Source of the DNA: Henckelia pumila
Taxonomy: Eukaryota > Streptophyta > Magnoliopsida > Lamiales > Gesneriaceae
Assembly: GCF_033568475.1 (NCBI RefSeq)
Contig: NC_133123.1
Location: forward strand, 137,538,242-137,602,241
Length of the DNA stretch: 64,000 nt
Direction: 5' to 3'
Under the pieces are notes generated by a model. It was not told the origin of the DNA and made no database searches. It was given only the letters and a program-made list of their open reading frames with translations. Shown piece by piece: positions 53,479-64,000 of the stretch (position 1 is its first letter; the number at the start of each line of letters is the position of its first letter). The translations under genes were made by a program, and so were the position numbers.

Positions 53479-54089
53479 GAGGGTGTTTGGCTAATCTTAT
53501 TAAAAAAAAGCTTATAAGCTCCTAGTGTTTAAAAGCTGTTTTACGAGCTTATAAGCTGTTAGAACTTATTTAAAAAAAAACTGTTAAAGTGTTTGAGTAA
53601 ACTTATTTTAAATAACTTTAAGATGTTGATATGTTTGGTATTATAAGATCTTTTTATTGTCAAAATTACCAAAAAATGGTATAATTCTATGAACATAAAA
53701 TTTTGAGTTATACACATACGAAAATAATTTTAGAATAAACATATATTAAAAAAATAAAATTATTTTAATATTTTATTTTAGAAAAATTTATGTGATTTGC
53801 AATTTTTTTAAAAATAATATTTAATATTTAATGGGTGGAGGATATGATGGAGATTTATGAAAATAATCAAGGATATTTTAGAGAGATAAAATATTAAAAT
53901 AAGATCTTTTTGAAAAAAGTATCTTCCCCTTACTTTTTTAAAAACAACTTATAAGCTGTCAAACAGCTTATTTTGACAGCTTATAAGCAGTTTTTAAAAA
54001 TTTTTGCGAAACAAAATTTGAGAGCTTAAAAACTTTAAAACAGCTTATAAGCTGTTTGCAAGAGCTTTTAAGCTCTCCCAAACACCCTC
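53479..54089. mobile_element. Tourist-like MITE, 611 bp
   Basis: The left end 'gagggtgtttggctaa' and the reversed right end 'gagggtgtttgggaga' form the terminal inverted repeats; sub-terminal 'agcttataagctgttt' motifs recur in both orientations. TTA flanks both sides (53476-53478 and 54090-54092), as for PIF/Harbinger. No coding capacity. Confidence 0.8.
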
Positions 54090-54092
54090 TTA

Positions 54093-55370
54093 TTACCTGT
54101 TTCAATTCATTGATTATTTAGCAACTTTTACATGCACAAATTTAAAATTTTGAGAAAATGATATGTTATTAATTATTTTTATGTCAATTACTTGTTCAAC
54201 AAATCGGTCTTACAACTCAATTTTTAAACAGATGTATATATTATTTTGATCATCCGTAAAAAAATATTATTTTTTATATAAAAATTATTATTATTTATGA
54301 TAAATATAAACAAAATTGATTTGTCCTCGAATGATACAATTGGCATGGCGTATAGCATCACTACATACATATATTTATTTATCACATCTATTATATTTTA
54401 TGAAAAATATATTACTTATAATAAAAAAATTTACTTGTTTTTAAATGCTAAAATTATTGAAATGATATAATTCAATCTTGCATCATTAAGATGATTTCGT
54501 GTAGATTATATTCATAGCAATTATTAAAAGAATATATATGCATCCAACACACTACCGAAGAGCACTTATCGCACATTACTCGTTATTTTTTAAAAAATTA
54601 AAGCAAGATACACATGAGATATTATATAATCTTTTTAAGTTATCTCTTACTTCATTAAGTTTAAAGTTACATATATGAGCATTATCAGAAAGTTTGGAGC
54701 TAATATATCATAAACGATAAATTTCATGATATTTTTAGAATAATACCTAATTATAGGTCTAAAAGTGAATATTTAACTTGAAATCGATATCCTCGAAATA
54801 TAACCTATTAACCTCATCTCCCCTCGAACTCAGCCCATGCCGGATCGATGTGAACATACAATTTGGCAAACATACCCCTGACCCCAAGGATGAGCTATAA
54901 ACAGTTAAGACACGAGATTTGATAATTTTCCAGACAGTGAAAGGGGCAGGACAGGTCATTTTGTTGTACAGAAACAACACCCCTTTTTTCTGTTTATAAT
55001 TGCAAAATTGCCCCACGTTTTCGGTGACGTTTCCTTTACTGCTTAACATGCGACACTGATTGTGGTAAAGTCTTCCATAGATTTCAATTTTTAGTGATTT
55101 AAGTACTGATTATAGGCTCAGACTGTAATTAGTTTGGTAAATAAACTAATTATTCAAGCTCAGAATTTTAATAGCAGCCTCCTTTTTTTAATTTTTTTTA
55201 TTTGTCAAGAAATTTTTATCGATCTTATTTAGGACCTTCGTGTCCCGGAAACCCAACTTTGTGTGTTTTCAAGATCACAAAAACTCATATAAGCAATCTT
55301 ATTAGTCGATTTTGTGAGAAATGTATTTTATTTGGCTCGTTTTATGAAAAATATATTTGATGCGATAATC
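54093..55370. other. gene-free spacer
   Basis: AT-rich DNA with no convincing gene. Around 54,200-54,320 it resembles a common dispersed plant repeat ('cggtcttac...gatcatccgtaaaaaa'), too degraded to delimit. Confidence 0.45.
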
Positions 55371-55890
55371 ATAAAATGAGTACCCGGATGATGGACAGGG
55401 GACCCGGGTGCTGAAGATAGATGAATGTCTTATCCCCTCGGAAATGAAATTTTATACGGATATCTAAGAGAGTGAGTGTGTGCGGAATTATCATCATGCC
55501 TCGAGAGATTCTCCTTAGGTTTCTTTTTATAGTCGCCCGCCTGGGTCTTTAATGATTATTGGGTATGAGTTTATTGACAGCCTGCATGAGGATGGGATGT
55601 TTTTCACATGTGATTTTGACATCCCGTCACTTCCGAAAAGAGCCCATCCCGCTGGCACGTGGTTAATAATGATTTGGTCTGTGTTTTGAACCTGACATAC
55701 TCTAAGTAAACGTGGCCGTTCCCTGGCCCTAAGAATAGAAAAGCTCGGGCCCCACCCACTTTCCTTCCTTTTCTACCCTCCGAAGGGTTATTCCTAGATT
55801 CCTGGCTCCCCTATTTTTATCCGGGCTTCTTTCAACCACCCGGGATCTCCAGGGCTTCCAAGGCCTCCGGCTCGGGTACCCTACCCCGGC

Positions 55891-56230
55891 GGGTTCTAGC
55901 CACCCGGGGTATCCCACCGGGACACCACCACACTTTCTAAAGATAGTCGGGCTAGGACCTGCTCCGCTGTCCCGAGAAGAGAGGCTTCCCCGCTACTTAT
56001 CCTCCTCCCGGGTGAACCACCCAGGGGTTCTAGCCACCCGGGGTATCCCACCAGGACACCACCACACTTCCTAAAGATAGTCGGGCTAGGACCTGCTCCG
56101 CTGTCCCGAGAAGAGAGGCGTCCCCGCTACTTATCCTCCTCCCGGGTGAACCACCCCGCCGGGACTAGGATATCACTACATTCCCCAAATATAGTCGGGC
56201 TAGGATCCGCTCCGCTGTCCCGAGGAGTTA
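55891..56230. repeat. tandem duplication, 134-bp unit
   Basis: 'gggttctagccacccggggt' occurs at 55891 and again at 56025, and the following sequence up to 'ctcctcccgggtgaaccac' is repeated with few changes. A third, partial and diverged unit follows from about 56,160. Confidence 0.85.
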
Positions 56231-56624
56231 GTATTTAGATACTCCCGGCCCCCGGATTCCTGGGATAACCCGGGTGCTTAACCCTTCAGGGTCCCACACC
56301 CCGGGTTATCTCAGTAGGATATCGCCGGGTGGGTGAAGCATGACGTCAGCCCTAACCTCTTCGTAATGCGTGTGTCAGAGATTCTGTCAGAAGTTGCTTC
56401 AGCTTCCTGAGCACGCTTCGCGTATCTTTGCCGTTCAATTCAAAATACACGGCTCAGATTGGTTTGGCCTTTTTTCATGTATTTAAACCTTTCTGACCCT
56501 TCATTCCTCTTCTCACCGTCTTTCTCTTTGCGCGATCGTTCCCTGTTCCTACGGCTTCCTCTCGTTTTTTGTTATCCGTACTCTGCCCTTTACTATTCAC
56601 TTTATCTGTAAGTTTTTCTTCCTC

Positions 56625-59084
56625 ATGTCTTCGGGTACTTCCTCCACCTCTGGGGCGAATGCCAAAGGCTTGCCTAGAGATGAAGAGCCAAGCGGTAGCT
56701 CGAGCGATGCTCGCTCCGCTTCTAATCTTCCTTCCCGTCGCCCTTCATTGCAGAAAATATCTCGCGATCGAACAAAACCTTCTGCCGCCTCTTCTTCCCG
56801 CCCGAAGTGAAAAGGAAAACAGAAGGTGAAGAACCTGAAACCCCTCGCCTCTGCTCCTCCTTCCCTGGGTTGGTACACTTATCTCCCTAGCACTCTGTAC
56901 CAAGGGACCGCGGAAGAACTCCGCTGCTCGAGGGAGATCCCTTTTTTCTTATTTTTTATTCCGTCCACTACCGGAGAGTACTCCTGATACTCCTCCGGTG
57001 GGTTGTTATACTTTTTTCCGAGATCAGATTCGTAGTGGGCTTCGATTTCCTATTCCCCCCTTCTATTTGGCAGTTGCTGATTTTTTTCGAGTCCCTGTCA
57101 ATCAATTCCACCCGAACTCCTTCCGAATCATGGCCTCTACTTATATCCTTTTTAAGATGCACAACCTAGCTATTACCCCTCTCATTCTTCATTACTTTTT
57201 TTCTTGTCGATTTAATGAAGGTGTCTTCTCCTTAGCCGCCTGGTTAAATGCTCGCTTTCTTTTCGATATCCCTTCGTCTCTGAAGGGATGTAAAGAAAGG
57301 TATTTATTTATTCAACCCCGACTCCCTTCACCTTTGGGACGGGGTTCCTATCTAGCCTCCCTCCACAACCCGAGCTTCCCGAACACTATAAGGTTGAGGA
57401 GCCTTACATTCGCAGTTTGGCCCTAGTCCAGAACAGGACCTTTTCCTCCCCAGCCCTCCTGACCACCGACAATCTGATAGCCTACGGGTTGGGTACCCGG
57501 GTAGAAGATCCCCTTGATCAGGTGATCGATGCATATGATGCCCCGGGCACTCAACCTGGTAATGGTTTCCTTCTCTCCTTATTATCTTGTTATGTGTTTC
57601 TTTGAGCAAGCATCGGTGCTTATGTGCTTCCTTTTAATGCAGGTCCCTCCGATATGATGAGAGAGGAATTTGCTCGGCGGGCAGTAGAAAGGCAGGCTGC
57701 GAAAGAGAAAGCTCAAGCCCTGGCAGAGAGGAGAAAAAATGCCTTCCTCCCCAAGGTCCGTCAGCTGCCATCTCTCCTTCCCCTCCGCTTGTTCCTTCTG
57801 CCATTCCTCCTTTATTAGTGGGAGTTGGAGCTATGGAGGCCCCTGTTATGGCATTGGCTCCGCCTCAACTAAGACCCCATTCCCAACTTTCCTTGTCCGC
57901 GGAGGACTTAGAGGACGAAGTACTGCTCTCCCAGCAAAAGAGGAAGGCTGTCCAGGCATCGGAAATGATCAATTTGAGTGACTCGGAGGATGCCTCTCTT
58001 AGAAAAGACCTTGCTCTCGCAGCCCCGACCCCGTCCGGGGTCCTTCCTACACCCGGCTGGGAGGTGCCTGCTTCCAATGTCGAGCTAGCCAACCGCGCCA
58101 GGGGTGGCCCAGCGGATGGTAGTGACTGGGGTTCTCCCTTCCCCCTCTTCCTCTCGGGGTCAGCCTCTTCGAAAGTGGCCCAAATCCAGAGCCTGCTATC
58201 CCCCGATGACCATTCCTTACTGGCGGCTAGGGGCGTGACTTTAAAACTCTCAGAGGGCATCTCGCATGCTTATACGGTAAACTCCTTTCTCCGGACAAAA
58301 TGGGTAACATAGTTCCTGCTGTATTTGACGGGCTTTTCTTGGATGTAGGGTTTATGCATGCTGGCAAACTCTTTAGATGAGGCGAATGCTAACCTTGTCT
58401 GGGAGAGTGAAAAGTGCGGCTCTTTCGAGGAGTGTATTGCTCTGCTTCGTACGCAGGCGGCCAGAATGGGAGAAGCGCATCAGGCCGAGGTCCAATCCCT
58501 CCGAGAGTCTCTGGAGAGCTCCCAAGCGGACACTGCTCGGATACAAGAGCATTGGAAGCACAAACTGGCCGAAGTCCAAGATCGCCGCTCCTCCGAGATT
58601 CAATCCCTCGAGGCTCAAATAGAACAAACTACCCGGGAGCTTGGTCAGGCTCGGGAGGAGAAGGGACCTGGCTCGGCATGAGGCGGAGAGACTTCGGGCA
58701 TCCGCGGAGACGATGCAGAACCAGCTGGTGATTGCCCGTACAGAGTCGGATATGCACCTTTCCTCAGCCTTGGATGCCACCCAGGCTTTGGAGGAGCGCT
58801 CGGGTACCGAAGCTGAATGGCGGAAGTCCTTCCTTTCCTCTGAAGATTTTGAGAAGATGGTGATAGACAGGTCCTTTGATTTCTTTGCCCAGGGCTTTGA
58901 TCTCTGTTCTGCTCAGTACGAGGCAGCTGGCCTGATACAGGAAGGGATTCCAGACCTTAATTTGGCCATCGCTTCTCTACCTTTCGGTCCCGCTAATGAA
59001 GGAGAAAAACCTCAGGTAGGAGCAAGTGCGAATGGAGGAGAGAAATCTCGGGAAGAGGCCAACCTGTCAGAGCCTCAGGCTTAG
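56625..59084 (+). pseudogene. antisense ORF of a Tat-type element, 'putative gypsy type transposon' family
   Basis: Plus-strand coding remnants opposite to the pol fragment. In order: Ser-rich start (56625-56807); a conserved block (57010-57420) with FFRDQIRSGLRFPIPPFY and NQFHPNSFRIMASTYILFK, typical of the plant domain often labelled 'Transposase (putative) gypsy type'; a segment YGLGTRVEDPLDQVIDAYDAPGT (split here: 57490-57560); possible introns at about 57,560-57,640; low-complexity region; and a long coiled coil (58370-58760). The last part ends at 59084. At least one frameshift (about 58,650) and other breaks make it a pseudogene. A TATA-like 'tatttaaa' lies near 56,481. The function of this ORF is unknown. 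Confidence 0.65.
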
Positions 59085-59093
59085 ATTTCCATC

Positions 59094-59110
59094 CCCCCCC
59101 CCCCCCCCTT
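59094..59110 (-). other. poly(G) polypurine-tract candidate
   Basis: About 17 consecutive C on the plus strand, ten bases after the antisense ORF stop. On the minus strand it reads as a purine tract just before TGG, fitting a plus-strand primer of the Tat-type element. It could also be a simple homopolymer. Confidence 0.45.
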
Positions 59111-59369
59111 TATTCCTTTAGATCCTCTTTACTTTTGTATAAGTGCATATTGTGATTCCTTAAGTAATGTAAAACTTCGTTCCTTACTCTATTTTTATTT
59201 GCCTTAGTTTTATCTTAACAATCTTCTCCTGGGGCAATTTATTATTATTGCCCTCCAGGAGAGATACCCGTCCTAATTTTATTTACCGTGAGCTTCGAAT
59301 ATGAGGGTGGCCAACCATCCGGGTATTCGAGGTGCCCGAGTGCTGGTTTCCTTGTGTTTTTTGGTGCCA

Positions 59370-59870
59370 GGTTGGTGGATCACCTGGACTTATATTGCTC
59401 GTGAATTACCATGGGCTATTGAGTACCAGGGTGGTGGATCCCCTGGGTTTTTTGGAGCCAGGGTGGTGGATCACCTTGACTTATATTGCTCATGAATTAC
59501 CACGGGCTTTTGAGTATCAGAGTGGTGGATCCCCTGGGTTTTTTGGAGCCAGGGTGGTGGATCACCTGGACTTATATTGCTCGTGAATTACCACGGGCTT
59601 TTGAGTATCAGGGTGGTGGATCCCCTGGGTTTTTTGGAGCCAGGGTGGTGGATCACCTGGACTTATATTGCTCGTGAATTACCACGGGCTTTTGAGTACC
59701 AGGGTGGTGGATCCCCTGGGTTTTTTGGAGCCAGGGTGGTGGATCACCTGGACTTATATTGCTCGTGAATTACCACGGGCTTTTTCACCACCTAGACTTA
59801 TATTGCTCGTGAATTACCACGGGCTTTTGAGTACCAGGGTGGTGGATCACCTGGACTTATATTCTGTGTT
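59370..59870 (-). repeat. 91-bp tandem repeats in the 3' untranslated region of the Tat-type element
   Basis: The mark 'gatcacctggacttatattg' (one variant 'ttgact') recurs at 59378, 59469, 59560, 59651 and 59742, exactly 91 bp apart, then in two shortened units. The repeats also give rise to overlapping open frames that are not genes. They lie between the pol end and the polypurine-tract candidate. Confidence 0.9.
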
Positions 59871-59941
59871 AACAATAGATACAAACATACTTTTTATTTA
59901 TACAACTGGCAAAAAAATAATTTACAGATGAGCTTGCACTT

Positions 59942-61685
59942 TCAAGAATAATATGACTTAAGATGCATAGTGTTCCAGGGCCTCTGTAGAACCTTACCCC
60001 TGTTGTCTTCCAAGTACCAGGCGTTCCTCCCAACCCTCCGAATTATTTTGTAAGGTCCTTCCCATTTTGCTTCTAGCTTTTTTACCTCTCCTGCCGGATT
60101 AACCTTCTTCAATACCAAGTCCCCTATCTGGAAGTCCCGGGGTTTGATCTTTTGATTGAACGCCTTGATTATCCTCCTCCGATAAGCTTCCATGCGAATA
60201 GCGGCCCGCTCTCTTTTTTCCTCAATCAGGTCTAACTCCTGCGTCCGGTCCATGGTTCCTCCCTCCTGGTAGGCTTTCACCCGGGGGGAGATCTGTCCGA
60301 TTTCTACTGGGATCACGGCCTCAGACTCATACACCAGGCTGAAGGGTGTTTCTCCGGTGTCCGTCCAGGGAGTAGTGCGATAAGACCATAGCACACCGGG
60401 GACCTCCTCCACCCAACTCTTACCAGCACCAAAGAGCCGGGTTTGTAAAGATTGGATAATGGTCCTATTAGTTACTTCCACTTACCCATTGCTCTGGGGG
60501 TATGCTATGGAGGTGAATGCCTGTTTCATATTCATCTCTGTGCACCAATCTTTTATTTTCTTTCCCTGGAATTGCCTCCCATTGTCCGAGACGAGCTTTC
60601 GGGGTAAGCCGAATCGGCAGACAATATTTTTCCAAATAAATTCCAACACCGCTTCTTCAGTGATTCTTGCCAAAGGTTCAGCCTCTACCCACTTAGAGAA
60701 ATAATCCACCGCCACTAGCAAGAACTTCTTTTGTCCGGGGCCCGTAGGGAACGGTCCCACGATATCCATGCCCCACTGATCAAAAGGGCAAGATGCCAAC
60801 ACCGCCTGTAATTCTGCTGCTGGTTTATGAGAGAATTTCCCAAACTTTTGGCACCCTTCACACGTTTTGACTACCTGCCGGGCATCCTGTTGCAGGGTGG
60901 GCCACCAGTATCCTGCTAACAAGGTACGTCGGGCCAAGCTCAGAGCCCCTCCGTGATCTCCGCAGCAGCCTTCATGTATCTCCTGAAGTGCATAACCCAC
61001 TTCTTTCTTGGCTAGGCACCTTAACAAGGGACCCTGAAAAGATCGCCGGTACAATTTTTTATTAACCAGGGTAAATCGAGCTACATGCCTTTTGAGCTTT
61101 CGGGCATGTGCCTCATCCTCAGGAAGGATCCTCTCCTGTAGGTATTCAACGAGGGGAGCCATCCAGGATCTCTCCAAGGCCTTTTCTGCTCTCTCTATTA
61201 TGGTCATCACCGATCCGGACTGTTGTATCACTTCCCGGCTATCAATACTAGTCAGAGATGATGCCATCCTGGCTAGGGCGTCTGCCTCAGCATTATGCTC
61301 TCTGGGAATTTGCTCAATGCTCCAGCTAGAAAATTCCTCTCCCTGCTGCTTGATAAGCCCCACATATTCTTGCAATCTCTTCTCCCTGATGCTAAAGGTT
61401 CCCCTTACTTGCTGCACTACCAGTTGAGAATCAGAATACACAATTACGTGCCCCGCCCCCGCCTCCCGGGCCAATTTCAAACCCGAGATTACTGCCTCAT
61501 ACTCAGCTTCATTGTTTGATCTAAAAGATGATAACCTTATCGCAACTTTGGTTTTCTCCTGAGTGGGAGAAATGAGGACCACTCCCACCCCGCTTCCTTC
61601 CAGACCTCTAGCCCCATCCACAAAGACCCTCCATACCTATTCCTGACCAAAGGCGATGACCTCGGTCAGGAAGTCAGACAAAGCT
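59942..61685 (-). pseudogene. Tat-type Ty3/gypsy pol fragment: RNase H, integrase
   Basis: Minus-strand frame from 61685 to 59942 with two in-frame stops (about 61,636 and TAA 60484-60482). It starts just before an RNase H domain (DGARGLEGSGVGVVL, then NNEAEYEAVISGLKLA and SDSQLVV), of the additional archaeal-type RNase H found in Tat elements. The integrase follows with a zinc region ending CEGCQKF and the catalytic core QWGMDIVGPFPTG, VSDNGRQF and the final Glu region split by the TAA. The C-terminal part ends WNTMHLKSYYS. Gag, protease and RT are missing because another LTR cuts the element at 61686. Confidence 0.88.
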
Positions 61686-64000
61686 TGTGAAACGCCCTAG
61701 AACTACTAAATGCGGAAAAACTTTTTTTTTTTTTTTATACTATACTATATACATATACGCCCATACATATATGTATAAACTTTAAAAATAATATTACAAA
61801 TAATAACTCGCTTAATAAAATAATAAACATTTATTTGATAAAATCTTGAGTCATGCAATAGATAAAATAATGTCTATAATAAAAATTTATAACTTATGTC
61901 TACTAAAATCATGAAAAATCAATAAGTAATCATAACCACTGAAAACATAAAAATATCCTAAATAAATAACTCATGCATAAATAAAACTCTAGCGAGACGG
62001 TCACGGGGCCACTGCCATGCTCGCTCATACGTCCTCGCCACCGGTAGGAGCTACATCATACTCACCTGCACCATATAAGCGTAGTGAGCCTAGAGGCTCA
62101 ACATGTCTAATCCTTTATAACAAGGTTAAAAATAATGCATCACGTAAATACTAATACATATACATGTACATGAGCATGCGTGGAAACATTTTTCATAACA
62201 TAAATGCTTAATCATAAATCTTATACATAACATAACTTTCTTCATCATACATAACATAATTGAGCATGTCATAAACATAAAAACTGTGTATGGTCATATC
62301 CATGAATGTGACTAATAACTGTGCCGACTGATCAGTCTAAAGAACCATCGTACGTGGCGGTGGATAAATCCACCTCTATGCTGGTAGTAAACTACCTCTG
62401 TGCCAGTGGTAAAACCCACTTCTATGCCGGTAGTAGAACTACCTCTGTGTCAGTGGTAAAACCCACTTCTATGCTGTCACATCACTTCAATTTCCATAAA
62501 AATATTTTTTATGCTCAAATCTTAATCATAAACACATCATAAAATATTTCATGTATGCATGCACTTAAAATATGTCCGTAATATATATTTAATTAATTTT
62601 AATAATAAATATACTTTTACTTAAAATAGACTTCATGCATAAAAATAATTAAATATATATTCCGGACTTAGTTTATTTTCATGGATTGGTCCAGACTGCT
62701 GGTCTCTCTACTAACCCCTTAACTGACTTAAAGCCTGTTAACTAACTTAAAGCCCATAATTAAATAATTAATTTTAAAAATTATAATTTTTACTAAAATA
62801 AAATACTTAAATGTTATTGGGCTTAAATAAAAATATTTAGGCCCAATAACTAATTAATTCATAAAAATTCCTAGACTGACCCAATAAAATCACTGACTAG
62901 CCCAAAAATTCCAATGGGCCCACGGGCCCATAAAATTATTGGGTTAACTTAAAAATAATTTAAAAAGCCCAAATAAAATTAATTGGAAGCCCAAATAATT
63001 TTATTTCTAATTAAATGGCCCAAAAATCCAATTAAAACATTAAACATTTTAAAATTAAAATACTCGAGCCCGGCCCACCTAGCCCGGACCCGGATATGCC
63101 TGACCCGACCCTAGACCCTACTGACCCGACCCACTACCCTGACCCGACCCGGAACCACCCAGAACCCCCCTACCCGACACCCCCCCTCTCCTTGCCCTCG
63201 GCTGCGCGAGCAGCAGCCTTCCGGGGCAGTTGCCGCCGTGCTCCGGCCGTCCACTGGCCGGAGCACCACCACCTACCTCTAGCCCTCTTCAAGACGTTTC
63301 CAACCATGTAAGAACCAGCCCAAACCATCAAGTATAGAGGGAGAACGAAGCTCTGCAAAACTGCCTACCCGCAGCTCGCGCGCAGACAGGAGCAGCTGTG
63401 GCGTTTTGCTTCGTTCTCGAGATTCCGACCACCTAAAATCGCGAAACCAATTGAAAAACTCAGCCAACATCTAGTAGGTTCCAACCCAACAAACCTCACC
63501 CAAAATAGTGGCCTGAGGAGGGAGAACGAAGCCTTCTCCCTCAGAACACAAATCTGCGCGATCTGGTGCACTAGAGGAGAAGTGCTTCGTTTCAGACCAA
63601 CCATGGACAAAACCAACAGGACCACACGACCACAAGGACCCTAAGACATGCCCTCAGATGTGGATTAGCCGCCTGGACCTTTACCATGCATAAAAAACGT
63701 GATCATACTCATGAAAGATCAAGCAAAACGTGAGAAAAAGGAAAGGAAAATACCATCTGCATATACTTCTGAACAACAAACATATATACCACAAACTTTC
63801 TGCTGTAAAAACCAAAATAATAGCTTATATGGTGTTGAGAAAAGAATTAAACATGCCTTTCGTAATTATTTGACAACGAACGATGCGTTTACGGGACTCC
63901 GGGACGACGAACCTCCAAAATAACTCAAAGAACTCAAAGCTTTCGGCTATGGGGCTGTTGTTTCTGTTGAAGCCGATGAAGGAGAAGGTGAGGGAGAGGA
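61686..64000 (-). repeat. end of another LTR retrotransposon, probably an LTR, running off the window
   Basis: Starts TGTGAAACGCCCTAG on the plus strand, which read in reverse is a typical LTR end (...GGGCGTTTCACA) like those of the other gypsy elements here. It interrupts the Tat-type pol at 61686. No protein-coding domain is seen in 2.3 kb, and a GC-rich block with repeated 'acccgaccc' lies at 63,061-63,190. The other boundary and internal region are outside the window, so family and full size are unknown. 61681-61685 (AAGCT) would be the target duplication if this is right. Confidence 0.55.
62360..62480. repeat. short tandem repeat in the rightmost LTR-like region
   Basis: Units of about 52 bp built on 'cagtggtaaaacccacttct' and 'tagtagaactacctctgtg' occur about twice, each containing short palindromes (gtggtaaaaccac-like). 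Confidence 0.6.

Larger units (their letters stand above)
55380..59093 (-). repeat. probable 3' LTR / 3' region of a Tat-type gypsy element
   Basis: GC-richer than its surroundings and lying where the 3' end of the minus-strand pol fragment (59942-61685) would continue. On the minus strand a run of about 17 G (59094-59110) is followed by TGGAAATC, which would be a polypurine tract and LTR start. That would make the LTR about 3.7 kb and place the antisense ORF inside it. A tandem duplication (134-bp offset) lies at 55891-56158. No second LTR is in the window, so LTR status and both ends are inferences. Confidence 0.45.

Noticed and set aside
59301-59931. Series of overlapping frames of 63-87 codons
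   Set aside because: They repeat every 91 bp because of the tandem repeat; the peptide is a by-product.
63096-63311. Proline/aspartate-rich frame near the right end
   Set aside because: Derives from a repeated 'acccgaccc' motif in the putative LTR; low complexity.

Overview
This 64 kb window is nuclear DNA of a flowering plant, a eudicot. The genes have introns, the spacers are AT-rich with many microsatellites, and all proteins are of plant type. Cassandra, Tekay-type Ty3/gypsy, Tat-type Ty3/gypsy, Tourist-like MITEs and Helitrons are present. The repeat families look asterid-like, possibly Lamiales, but that is only an impression.

The left half (1-32 kb) is gene-bearing. A Cassandra retrotransposon sits inside a MITE (4.3-5.4 kb). 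It is followed by an intact four-exon nitrate reductase gene (6089-10227, +), an intact six-exon TEY-type MAP kinase gene (15371-20831, +) and a four-exon gene for a MEI2-type C-terminal RRM protein (21558-24378, -). The spacers and one intron hold Tourist-like MITEs, two abutting Helitron ends and a 1.5 kb long-inverted-repeat element at 28-29.5 kb.

The centre (32.5-48.1 kb) is a nest of insertions. A nearly full-length endogenous pararetrovirus (Caulimoviridae, minus strand, about 7.1 kb of viral DNA, order coat protein - movement protein - protease/RT/RNase H - transactivator) lies between two diverged inverted-repeat arms. A 7.3 kb Tekay chromovirus with one uninterrupted 1471-codon ORF and nearly identical 1339-bp LTRs is inserted in its RT/RNase H region (target duplication TTTCA). 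A complete 828-bp Cassandra element, whose LTRs carry 5S rRNA sequence, is inserted near the start of its pol ORF (target duplication AAATG). Apart from these insertions, the viral frames carry only a few lesions.

The right part (48-64 kb) has an intact eight-exon PIP5K gene with MORN repeats (minus strand, coding 49153-52853), a Tourist-like MITE at 53.5 kb, and the 3' half of a Tat-type gypsy element on the minus strand. That element comprises a pol fragment (59.9-61.7 kb), 91-bp tandem repeats, a poly(G) polypurine-tract candidate and a decayed antisense ORF (56.6-59.1 kb). It is cut at 61686 by what appears to be the end of another LTR that runs off the window.

The four host genes are independent: nitrate assimilation, MAPK signalling, RNA binding and phosphoinositide signalling. 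No tRNA or complete rRNA gene was recognised. Exon boundaries were placed by eye from GT/AG sites, reading frame and family conservation.
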